Shown in pieces: positions 1-6,337 of a DNA stretch of 8,606 nucleotides (the stretch's first letter is position 1; each line of letters opens with the position of its first letter). The stretch is from positions 1-8,606 of the forward strand of contig JAJZIF010000137.1 of assembly GCA_021810735.1 (NCBI GenBank). The letters run 5' to 3'. The notes beneath the pieces are model-generated. The model was not told the origin of the DNA. It did no database searches and saw only the letters and a list, made by a program, of their open reading frames with translations. Source of the stretch: Acidobacteriota bacterium (GTDB taxonomy: Bacteria; Acidobacteriota; Terriglobia; Terriglobales; Acidobacteriaceae). The position numbers and the translations under genes were made by a program.

Positions 1-556
1 CCGGAGTCGTCGCCTGGAAATAGACGGTGGTGTAGCGGCCGGGAATGGCCTCGCGCTTGACGCGAAAAGCGGGAATCGAGAAGCTATGGAACACGTCCTG
101 CGAAATCAATGTGACCTGAATCGGGACGCCTTCCGGAATGTGCAGGGCGTTGATTTCGTGCTGGCCGCCTTGATGCTCGACCTTCCACATCCATTGCTTG
201 CCCACCACGTAGACATTCATGGAATTGGGGGGGGGATTGTAAATACGAAAATAAAGCAGCGCGCCCCACACGAAAAACACCAGGAAAATGCCTAGCGGTA
301 TCAGAGTCCAGGTGGCTTCCAGCAGGGTCGAGCCCTCGATTTGAACCGCTTCCGGGTGGCGTTCCTGGCGATACCGAATCGCAAACACCAAGACCATGGT
401 CATGACCAGGACAAGACCTGTGACCGTCATTCCGACAAGCGCGAAATACAAAGCATCCGCATACGGAGCAATGGTGGACGCCTCCGGCGGAAAGATCGCA
501 AAGTTCTCAAGCCAATGAACTAAAAATTCCCAAAGTACGGGACTGATGTGCGACAT
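1..556 (-). CDS. coxB: Cytochrome c oxidase subunit II (partial, 3' end beyond window)
   Basis: CoxB is the subunit of a haem-copper oxygen reductase that takes electrons from cytochrome c, or directly from ACIII, through its Cu-A centre on the outer face of the membrane. The 185 visible residues hold a short N-terminal stretch and TM1 (about 36-60). TM2 (about 84-105) is preceded by the family motif LLEATWTLIP with Glu80. The cupredoxin domain then begins with NPPPNSM (107-113), VVGKQWMWK (117-125) and DVFHSFSIP (154-162). His157 in the last motif is the expected first Cu-A ligand. The CxxxC Cu-A loop, and any fused cytochrome c domain that would mark a caa3 enzyme, lie beyond position 1. 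The ATG at 556 is six nucleotides after the SCO stop and in the same frame. No strong Shine-Dalgarno is visible. A run of nine C encodes the three prolines. Identity is secure; caa3 versus aa3 cannot be decided here. Confidence 0.95.
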   Translation of the reverse strand, partial: MSHISPVLWEFLVHWLENFAIFPPEASTIAPYADALYFALVGMTVTGLVLVMTMVLVFAIRYRQERHPEAVQIEGSTLLEATWTLIPLGIFLVFFVWGALLYFRIYNPPPNSMNVYVVGKQWMWKVEHQGGQHEINALHIPEGVPIQVTLISQDVFHSFSIPAFRVKREAIPGRYTTVYFQATTP

Positions 557-562
557 GTATGT

Positions 563-1486
563 TTACCCGTCCGCCTTTTTCACGGCTTCGGCATTCCAGC
601 CATGCAAGGCTTCCTGCCGAAGCGAAATCAAAATAAATGCTCCTAACGCCAGCACTGTCAGCAGACATCCCAGTTGCACGATGCGTACTACAACCATGCT
701 GTTCTTTGCCATGTGGGGATCGTAGCGGTAGCAATAGGTATAGATCAGGTCCACCGGGGAACCGATCTGGCCGTGCGACGCCTCGACCAGCCCGGCGCGC
801 ATATCGCGAGCGGAATACTCGACACCGAGGTAGTACTGCGAAATCTTGCCTTCGGTGGTGATCAGCTCAATGGAACTGGGGTGAGCAAATTGGTTCTTTC
901 CATCCGGTCCCGGAAGGGTGACATATCCAAAGCCGACAGCGTTCGTCAGAGCGTAGATCGAGGACTGCGGACCGGTCAGGAAGTGCCAGCCTTTGGCTGT
1001 ATCCAGACGGCCATAACGCTTCAGGTACATGGCTTTTTGCGAGGCGGCCAAAGCCGGGCCTTCCCTAGGATCGAAGCTGGCCACGATCACATCGAAATCT
1101 TTCCCCGGAGTGAACTTCAACATCTCCAGCGCGCCTACCAGGCCGTTCAATTCCTCGGAGCACAACATCGGGCAGTTGTAGTAGACCAGGGCCAGGATGG
1201 CGGGACGCTTGCCGAAGTAGTCGCCTAGACGGACAGTGCGGCCTGTCTCATCGCGAAACTCCGCACTCAGCGGAAGCGATTGATCGAGATGTTGCTGGAT
1301 GGTCACCTTTTGCAAGATGTCCGGCAACTTCGTCTGGGCCGGTTCCCCCATGGATTTTTCGCCGATCGGGGCGACCTGGGCATGGGCCATCGCCGGCAGA
1401 ATTCCAAGCGCAAACGCGACAAACAGAACTGCCATCCGCGTTCCGCGACGCGCAAACTGGACCCGAATTGTGGACGCTGCTGTCAT
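563..1486 (-). CDS. SCO1/SenC/PrrC-family copper chaperone with C-terminal membrane anchor
   Basis: SCO proteins are thioredoxin-fold copper chaperones or thiol reductases that mature the Cu-A site of CoxB, whose gene follows directly. The 307-residue product starts with a signal-like segment: Arg13, Arg14 and Arg17, a hydrophobic core at 19-30, then AMAHA|Q with likely cleavage after residue 36. The metal site is visible as the NCPMLC motif (Cys105, Cys109) plus His202 in FAHPSS. SFDPRE (137-142) is also typical of the fold. After the domain comes a conserved-looking segment GSPVDLIYTYCYRYDP (242-257) and then a hydrophobic span at about 264-288, so the protein is probably held in the membrane at its C-terminus. 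Many SCO proteins are instead anchored at the N-terminus. The start at 1486 lies 2 nt after the previous stop. Met18 (1435) is an alternative, but it would lose the positive n-region. Expression is probably coupled to the preceding gene. Confidence 0.92.
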   Translation of the reverse strand: MTAASTIRVQFARRGTRMAVLFVAFALGILPAMAHAQVAPIGEKSMGEPAQTKLPDILQKVTIQQHLDQSLPLSAEFRDETGRTVRLGDYFGKRPAILALVYYNCPMLCSEELNGLVGALEMLKFTPGKDFDVIVASFDPREGPALAASQKAMYLKRYGRLDTAKGWHFLTGPQSSIYALTNAVGFGYVTLPGPDGKNQFAHPSSIELITTEGKISQYYLGVEYSARDMRAGLVEASHGQIGSPVDLIYTYCYRYDPHMAKNSMVVVRIVQLGCLLTVLALGAFILISLRQEALHGWNAEAVKKADG

Positions 1487-1488
1487 CG

Positions 1489-2214
1489 CTAATGCCCGGA
1501 GTTCAACTCCGCCTTCGCCGCATAGGGACCGATTCCCAAGCGCTGATCTCGGGCCTCGATCATATCGAGTTCCGGGCCGGTGCGCGCAAATCCATCCGTG
1601 AGAGGCGCCGTCACCGTGTGCGGCGCGTCTCCAAACATTGCCTGTTCCTGTGGTTCCTGTTGGCTTTCGACCGGCAGCCCCTTCTGAGCGATGAGCTGCA
1701 TGGCGCGGGTAATCGGAATTCTGACGATTTGTTTTTTCTCATCCACCCAGGAGTAGTAGTTCAACAGCATGTCCTCGCGGGCATGCATTTGGGCGACGTC
1801 GGTATTGCCATCGTCGGTTTGCAATCGCGGGGTGGGGAACCGTTGCACGAGCTGCTGCAACTGCTGCTGCTCAATCTGCGGATTCGATTCCATGTTGCCC
1901 GGCTTGACACCGGCCATCTGGTTCCACTTATTGGCCTTGCCATCCTCCTGGTTCAGCTCGTGGTAGATCAACTTACCGATCCCGAAGGCCAAAACAAAGA
2001 CCACCGCTACGGATGCCGCCATGACGACCAGAAAGGTTGCAATCTCCTTGACGTTGGCGTCCGCCAGCTCGTACCCGACCTTCTTACTTTCAGGGTCGCC
2101 GCCCTGATGCAGCGTCATAAAATCGTCCGGCGGCGTATTATGCGCCCAATCGGACGAGTCCGGATTCGCAGGACTTTTCGGATCCATGGGACCATTTGGA
2201 TTATGCGTGGGCAT
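1489..2214 (-). CDS. Single-span membrane protein of unknown function in the ACIII-oxidase operon
   Basis: I do not recognise a named family, so no function is assigned. The 241-residue product has a Pro/Asp/Asn-rich polar N-terminus (1-48), a segment YELADANVKEIA (48-59) leading into one transmembrane helix (about 59-82), and a polar domain of about 155 residues. If the N-terminus is inside, that domain faces the periplasm. It contains a Gln-rich stretch (113-124), then MLLNYYSWVDEKKQ (149-162) and RIPITRAMQLIAQKGLP (165-181), which look structured and conserved, and a Pro/Ala-rich tail. It has no Cys, no haem motif and no obvious metal site. The start at 2214 overlaps the actF stop by 14 nt and is chosen because GGAG lies 7 nt upstream. 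The reading frame also opens further upstream to 2250, inside actF. Position between actF and sco suggests a role in assembling or linking ACIII and the oxidase, by context only. Confidence 0.85.
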   Translation of the reverse strand: MPTHNPNGPMDPKSPANPDSSDWAHNTPPDDFMTLHQGGDPESKKVGYELADANVKEIATFLVVMAASVAVVFVLAFGIGKLIYHELNQEDGKANKWNQMAGVKPGNMESNPQIEQQQLQQLVQRFPTPRLQTDDGNTDVAQMHAREDMLLNYYSWVDEKKQIVRIPITRAMQLIAQKGLPVESQQEPQEQAMFGDAPHTVTAPLTDGFARTGPELDMIEARDQRLGIGPYAAKAELNSGH

Positions 2215-3487
2215 GTTCAGGCTCCAGAATTTCAGGCAGATGAGGATCATGCAAGGGCACCAGGCCGCGTGACCTCAGAACCGTGAAGTAGTAGGCCAGC
2301 CAGAGAGCAGTCATCATGGCGGGCACAAAGATGTATTGCATCATGCCGGCGCTGAAATGCAGGTTGCGGCGCTCATCGGGGAAATTCGGCGCAATCAACC
2401 ACCAGGTATCCCAGAACCGCGCAAACAGCATGATGCAGCAGACGGTGGCGAGCCTTCTCTTGTTGCGTTTGAGATCGCGCGAGAGCAGCAGGAAGAACGG
2501 GAGCACCCAGTGGAACAGGAAATCCAGTCCTGCGACGGGTCCCCACCCTCCTGTAATGCGGTCCATGTACCAGCGAATTTCGTTGGGCAGATTGCCGGAC
2601 CAGATGATGAGGTATTGCGAGAAGGCCATGTAGATATTGAGCATGACGAAAGCGAAGAGCAGCTTGCCCAGATCGTGCTGTTCCGTCACACGGAAGATGG
2701 CGTTGACGGGCTCGTACTGCGAGAGCGCCAGAACCATGAGGACCGCGAGGGCAAGCGCGGCGTAGCCCTGGGAGACGATGAACATGAAGCCGTACATGGA
2801 CGAGAACCAGGTGGGGTCGAGCGACATGACCCAATCGACGCACATGCCGGTCAGAACGAGCGAGTAGACGACCAGGCCGGGACCGCTGAGATTTTCGAAG
2901 CGCTTCTGCCAGAACCAGTTCCCGTGCTGGGTGTCGGTATCGCGCTGCAGCGACCAGAGATTGAGAAAATACGCGAAAATTCCAAAAATGATGAAGTAGG
3001 CGATGCCTCGAATCCAGAAACCTTCGATGTTCAGGTAAGGCCGCTTGTAGGCGATGGCGTGCGCCTGCATGGCGTCGATGATGCCAGCGTGCAAGGCCGC
3101 CTGGGGATCGGTGACGCTGGCCCAGATGTAGAGACGCTTGGCAAAGATGGCAATGGGAAGGAACATCAGAAAGACCAGCGGCAGGGTCCGGCTCATCGCT
3201 TCCAGCGGCCGGCGAATCAGCAAGCCCCACTTGCCGCCCGAACACCATTGCACCATCAACAGCGCAAGACCGCCGATGCAGACGCTGAGGCAAAGCATCA
3301 GTCCCATCAGCCATCCACGCAGCACGTAGTCGAAACTATGGCTGATCAGCAGATCGATCGCCGCCAGCACCGCGGAAATGGCAGCAACGACAATCGCGCG
3401 AGAGCGCCAGCGAAGGACCGCGACCGGAGCGCCGAGGTTCGCGGGCAAATCATGAGCGTGAGTTCCCTGTTCCATGCTTGTGTCCAT
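2201..3487 (-). CDS. actF: ACIII membrane subunit ActF (NrfD/PsrC-like)
   Basis: ActF is the second large integral-membrane subunit of alternative complex III, related to ActC and to the PsrC/NrfD quinone-binding proteins. The 428-residue length and about ten hydrophobic spans fit the family: near 31-49, 56-80, 102-117, 161-179, 205-222, 233-256, 274-297, 318-336, 346-366 and 381-403. Recognisable family motifs are VDWVMSLDPTWFSSMYG (217-233), the segment HDLGKLLFAFVMLNIYMAFS (271-290), and QYLIIWSGNLPNEIRWY (291-307). The polar N-terminus (1-29) is probably cytoplasmic. The His/Glu-rich C-terminal tail ends in EPEHAHA. The ATG at 3487 is 6 nt after the actE stop. The in-frame ATG at 3475 (Met5) sits at a better distance from the purine-rich GGCGGGAA and is an equally possible start. 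By family analogy, ActF may take part in proton movement or a second quinone site, which is still debated for ACIII. Confidence 0.93.
   Translation of the reverse strand: MDTSMEQGTHAHDLPANLGAPVAVLRWRSRAIVVAAISAVLAAIDLLISHSFDYVLRGWLMGLMLCLSVCIGGLALLMVQWCSGGKWGLLIRRPLEAMSRTLPLVFLMFLPIAIFAKRLYIWASVTDPQAALHAGIIDAMQAHAIAYKRPYLNIEGFWIRGIAYFIIFGIFAYFLNLWSLQRDTDTQHGNWFWQKRFENLSGPGLVVYSLVLTGMCVDWVMSLDPTWFSSMYGFMFIVSQGYAALALAVLMVLALSQYEPVNAIFRVTEQHDLGKLLFAFVMLNIYMAFSQYLIIWSGNLPNEIRWYMDRITGGWGPVAGLDFLFHWVLPFFLLLSRDLKRNKRRLATVCCIMLFARFWDTWWLIAPNFPDERRNLHFSAGMMQYIFVPAMMTALWLAYYFTVLRSRGLVPLHDPHLPEILEPEHAHA
2222..2225 (-). promoter_or_regulatory. Shine-Dalgarno GGAG for the 241-residue membrane protein gene
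   Basis: On the minus strand GGAG stands 7 nt before the ATG at 2214 and lies inside the last codons of actF. It decides the start of the downstream gene against the longer open frame from 2250, and implies translational coupling with actF. Confidence 0.6.
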
Positions 3488-3493
3488 TCCCGC

Positions 3494-4276
3494 CTACTTC
3501 GTTCCTTTATGTACTGCATGTTTTACGCCCGCATTGCCAGCCTCCGTGGACATCCCGGTTTTTTTGCCGACGGCGGAGGCGTCCTGCGCCGGAAACATAT
3601 CTCCAGCGCTGGGAACATTGGTCAACTCGGGCAAAGTCCACCCCTGGGGGAAATTCGCCGGGTATCCCATCTGCTCTGACACTTCCGCAAGCGTCTGAAT
3701 GTTGATTCCCGGCGGAACATCCTCAAGCGGCGCAGCCTGACTAAGTTGCAGCGCCCGGATGTAGGCTGCAATGGCCCAGCGATCCTGGGTGGAGATCTGC
3801 GCGGCGTAGTCCGGCATGGCACCATACCCGTGGCTGATGACCGCGAAATAATGGCCCAACGGCTCGTGAAGAATTCGCGGCTCCAGCAAGTCGCCGGCGG
3901 GCTTGTAGCCGCGCTCGACAATCATGCCGCGGCCATTGCCTACGCGGGAATGGCAGGGAGTGCAATAGATGTCGAAGCGTTCCTGGCCGCGCTGGAGCAC
4001 CGGCATCGTGACCGGGAATGGCATTGCATCCTGTTCACTGTTATCGATCAAGCCGGTATTGAAATACGTATCGGCGTCGAGCTGGCCGCGGGCGACGGTG
4101 CCGAGCACTTGGGGCCGGACAGAACGGCCGCTGGCGAAGAACCTGGATTCGCGCTGGGGAATCATTTTGGGCTCATTCTGCATGTCCTGGCGGCAGCCTG
4201 ACATGAGCGTCAGGAAAGCAACGGCCCCGGCAGCGAGCGTCCAGCGAAACAGCGAATTTGACGAGTGCATCGACAT
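3494..4276 (-). CDS. actE: ACIII subunit ActE, lipoprotein monohaem cytochrome c
   Basis: ActE is the monohaem cytochrome c subunit of ACIII and a likely exit point for electrons towards the oxidase. The 260-residue precursor has a type II signal: Arg11, a hydrophobic core at about 13-25, and a lipobox LMSGC with Cys28 as the lipidated residue. An N-terminal extension (29-90, including FFASGRSVRPQVLGTVARGQL split over 47-66) precedes the haem domain. CTPCH (Cys105, Cys108, His109) binds haem c, and Met154 in GYGAMPDYA is the probable sixth ligand. A Pro-rich segment and a Lys/Ala-rich tail of about 50 residues follow. The start at 4276 is 4 nt after the actD stop, with GGAG 10 nt upstream (4287-4290). 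Met3 (4270) is also possible. The frame stays open to 4405 inside actD, but starting there would bury the lipoprotein signal. Confidence 0.94.
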   Translation of the reverse strand: MSMHSSNSLFRWTLAAGAVAFLTLMSGCRQDMQNEPKMIPQRESRFFASGRSVRPQVLGTVARGQLDADTYFNTGLIDNSEQDAMPFPVTMPVLQRGQERFDIYCTPCHSRVGNGRGMIVERGYKPAGDLLEPRILHEPLGHYFAVISHGYGAMPDYAAQISTQDRWAIAAYIRALQLSQAAPLEDVPPGINIQTLAEVSEQMGYPANFPQGWTLPELTNVPSAGDMFPAQDASAVGKKTGMSTEAGNAGVKHAVHKGTK

Positions 4277-4280
4277 GAAT

Positions 4281-4832
4281 TTAATGCTCCACCTCGACGA
4301 CGGAGACTGGGTGCAGCGATTCCAGCAGGGATCGCGTGTCAGTGAGGGAAAATCTTGGGTCGTCGGCTTCCAAACAGAGAAAGAATTTATCGGATGTCGC
4401 GCCATTGCGGAAATTGGGCGCGTTGAACAGCGGATGGTACGGCGACGGCAGACGATTCAGCGCCAACATGCCGAAACCGGCGCACAGGCCCGCCCAGAGA
4501 ATGGTCCACTCATAGGCCGGAATGATGAAGGCCACCCAGGAAAACTTGCCGCGTCCGGCGATGTCGAGCGGATAGGCCCAGATGGAGACCCAGGATTCGA
4601 GCGTGAACATGGCCAGCCCACCCAGAATGCCTCCCAGGAGACATACTCGGGAGACGCCTTTTTCCCTGGGCTCGTCAAAGCCGATGGCTTCGGCGGCCTC
4701 TTCGACCGGGTACGGCGTGTAGCAGTCCATGCGCCGGTATCCTGCATCGTAGGAAGTTTTTGCGGCCGCCACCAACTCGGTGGGCGTATCGAACTCCGCG
4801 AGTAAACCGTAAATCCCTTCGCGCACTGGCAT
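4281..4832 (-). CDS. actD: ACIII subunit ActD (DUF3341)
   Basis: ActD is a small membrane subunit of ACIII belonging to the DUF3341 family. It packs beside the larger membrane subunits and its own catalytic role is unknown. The 183 residues start with a soluble part holding IYGLLAEFDTPTELVAAA (7-24) and MDCYTPYPVE (35-44). Two transmembrane helices follow (about 62-83 and 98-124), joined by the family loop SIWAYPLDIAGRGKFSW (83-99). The C-terminal soluble part has PLFNAPNFRNGATSDKFFLC (134-153), typical of the family. The ATG at 4832 shares its A with the actC stop (TGATG), so translation is probably coupled by termination-reinitiation. Length and motifs match the family with nothing missing. 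Confidence 0.94.
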   Translation of the reverse strand: MPVREGIYGLLAEFDTPTELVAAAKTSYDAGYRRMDCYTPYPVEEAAEAIGFDEPREKGVSRVCLLGGILGGLAMFTLESWVSIWAYPLDIAGRGKFSWVAFIIPAYEWTILWAGLCAGFGMLALNRLPSPYHPLFNAPNFRNGATSDKFFLCLEADDPRFSLTDTRSLLESLHPVSVVEVEH

Positions 4833-6256
4833 CAGTCACCACCCTTGTGCTGAAGTTCCGCTTGATTGATTTTTGCGCCCGGCAAAATCTGGCGAATTTC
4901 CGACATGGGAATCATGGGCAATAAACGAATAAACAGGAAGAACAGGGTTGTAAACAATCCAAGCGTGCCGACGAACGTCATGTAGTCCCAGCGCGTGGCG
5001 CGGTAGGTGCCCCAGGAGGACGGCAGGTAGTCGCGGGTCAAACTGGTGACGACGATGACGAAGCGCTCAAACCACATGCCCGTGTTCACGATTATGGAAA
5101 CGATAAACAGATATACGACGTTATGCCGCAGCCGCCGCGACCACAGCGTGGTGAGCGGAAACGCGATATTGGAGAAGATGAGGATCCAATACGACCAGCC
5201 CATAGGGCCGAATATCCGGTTCCAGGCCATGAAGAATTCCCACTTGTCCGCCGAATACCAGGCGTACGCGATGTCGGTCATGTAGCCGTAGGCGACAATG
5301 AAGCCGGTGGCCAGCATCACCTTGCCGCAGTTGTCGAGGTGCCGGATGGTGATCAGATCTTCCAGGTGATAGAACTTGCGAATCGGGATGGCCAGGGTCA
5401 ACACCATCGCAAATCCAGAGTAGACGGCGCCGGCCACGAAATACGGCGGAAAGATGGTTGTGTGCCAGCCCGGCATGATCGCCACGGCAAAATCGAAGCT
5501 GATGACGGTGTGCACGGAGAGCACCAGCGGTGTCGCCAAGCCGGCGAGCAGCAGCGATGCGGTTTCATAGCGCATCCAATGCCGGGTGGAGCCGCGCCAG
5601 CCCAGCGCCATCTGCCCATAGATAAAGCGCCCAAATTTCGATTTCGCGCGGTCGCGCAGCGTGCCCAGGTCGGGAATCATTCCGATGTACCAGAAGACAA
5701 CCGAAATGGTGGCATACGTGGAAACCGCAAACACATCCCACATCAGCGGGGAACGGAACTGCGGCCAGTAGTTCATCGTGTTGGGATAGGGGAACAGCCA
5801 GTAAATCGCCAGCCACGGCCGTCCGGTGTGGATCACAGGGAACATGGCCGCGCAAATGACGGCAAAAATCGTCATCGCTTCGGCAAAGCGGTTGATGGAG
5901 TTGCGCCACTTCTGCTTGAATAGCAGAAGAATGGCGGAAATCAATGTGCCGGCGTGACCGATTCCGATCCACCAGACAAAGTTGATGATCGCGAAGCCCC
6001 ACGCGACCGGCATGGTGATGCCCCAGATGCCTGTGCCTTTCAGGAAGAGCCAGGTGACGGCCACCAGTAACATCATGGCGATGCTGCCAGCCAGCGCGAA
6101 GCCGAAAAACCATCCCAGCGGCGTGTGCGGCGTGAGCACAATGCGCGTCAGTTTCTCTGTGATCGACCGGAAGGTGTACCCCGGGGCAATGACCCGCTGC
6201 TCTCCCGTCTCCGGGTCGATCATCGGATTGTGCGGCGTTATATCTTTCGTAGCCAT
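4832..6256 (-). CDS. actC: ACIII membrane subunit ActC (NrfD/PsrC family, quinol site)
   Basis: ActC is the membrane subunit of ACIII that most likely oxidises quinol next to the ActB iron-sulfur domain. The 474-residue protein has about ten helices: near 47-72, 83-113, 126-145, 172-193, 232-258, 268-290, 312-330, 353-372, 380-402 and 426-448. Motifs of the family are visible: WWIGIGHAGTLISAILL (95-111), HTGRPWLAIYW (143-153), PLMWDVFAVSTY (170-181), and WFERFVIVVTSLTRDYLPSS (395-414). His143 and Asp174 are in the regions that published ACIII work places at the quinol site; I have not aligned them. The start at 6256 has GAGGG 11 nt upstream (6268-6272). actB lies 81 nt upstream, the only real gap in the operon. 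The 3' end overlaps actD by one nucleotide. Nothing is broken or missing. Confidence 0.95.
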   Translation of the reverse strand: MATKDITPHNPMIDPETGEQRVIAPGYTFRSITEKLTRIVLTPHTPLGWFFGFALAGSIAMMLLVAVTWLFLKGTGIWGITMPVAWGFAIINFVWWIGIGHAGTLISAILLLFKQKWRNSINRFAEAMTIFAVICAAMFPVIHTGRPWLAIYWLFPYPNTMNYWPQFRSPLMWDVFAVSTYATISVVFWYIGMIPDLGTLRDRAKSKFGRFIYGQMALGWRGSTRHWMRYETASLLLAGLATPLVLSVHTVISFDFAVAIMPGWHTTIFPPYFVAGAVYSGFAMVLTLAIPIRKFYHLEDLITIRHLDNCGKVMLATGFIVAYGYMTDIAYAWYSADKWEFFMAWNRIFGPMGWSYWILIFSNIAFPLTTLWSRRLRHNVVYLFIVSIIVNTGMWFERFVIVVTSLTRDYLPSSWGTYRATRWDYMTFVGTLGLFTTLFFLFIRLLPMIPMSEIRQILPGAKINQAELQHKGGD

Positions 6257-6282
6257 GCTTGCTGCGACCCTCTTCAGTGCGC

Positions 6283-6296
6283 CGAGGTTTCCCTCG
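6283..6296 (-). other. Small GNRA-loop hairpin in the actB-actC gap
   Basis: On the minus-strand transcript CGAGG-GAAA-CCTCG forms a perfect 5-bp stem with a GAAA tetraloop. It sits 11 nt upstream of the GAGGG ribosome-binding site of actC and is the only visible structure in the 81-nt gap 6257-6337. No U tract follows, so it is not an intrinsic terminator. It could affect mRNA processing or stability, or be chance; a 5-bp stem is weak evidence. Confidence 0.35.
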
Positions 6297-6337
6297 CTGC
6301 GTCAGCCTTCAATCGTCTGTACATCACTTGTGGTCGA

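Noticed and set aside
227..235. Possible frameshift error at the nine-C tract in coxB.
   Set aside because: The frame reads through without interruption into conserved CoxB motifs on both sides (LLEATWTLIP before, VVGKQWMWK after), so the tract length given is correct for a functional gene.
1846..1882. Repeated CTG/GCTGCT triplets on the plus strand.
   Set aside because: They are the complement of glutamine codons in the Gln-rich stretch (113-124) of the unnamed protein. The run is short and imperfect and explained by coding.
1489..2250. Longer form of the unnamed membrane protein starting at 2250.
   Set aside because: The extra 12 residues lie inside actF. The ATG at 2214 has a well-spaced GGAG.
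1468..2286. Plus-strand open frame of 272 codons opposite the unnamed membrane protein gene. It was considered because that gene has no family assignment.
   Set aside because: The minus-strand frame has a good ribosome-binding site, a clean membrane helix and operon-consistent spacing. The plus frame would be an isolated opposite-strand gene with no supporting signal.
2336..3679. Plus-strand open frame of 447 codons opposite actF and the actE 3' end.
   Set aside because: It is antisense to a clear ActF. The translation is highly charged, low in hydrophobic structure and motif-free, as expected of a shadow frame.
3494..4405. Longer ActE frame starting at 4405.
   Set aside because: It would overlap actD by about 125 nt and place 43 residues before the lipoprotein signal. 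The start at 4276 has GGAG upstream and gives a proper type II signal.
6283..6296. Hairpin considered as an intrinsic terminator between actB and actC.
   Set aside because: The stem is only 5 bp and no T-rich tract follows on the minus strand.
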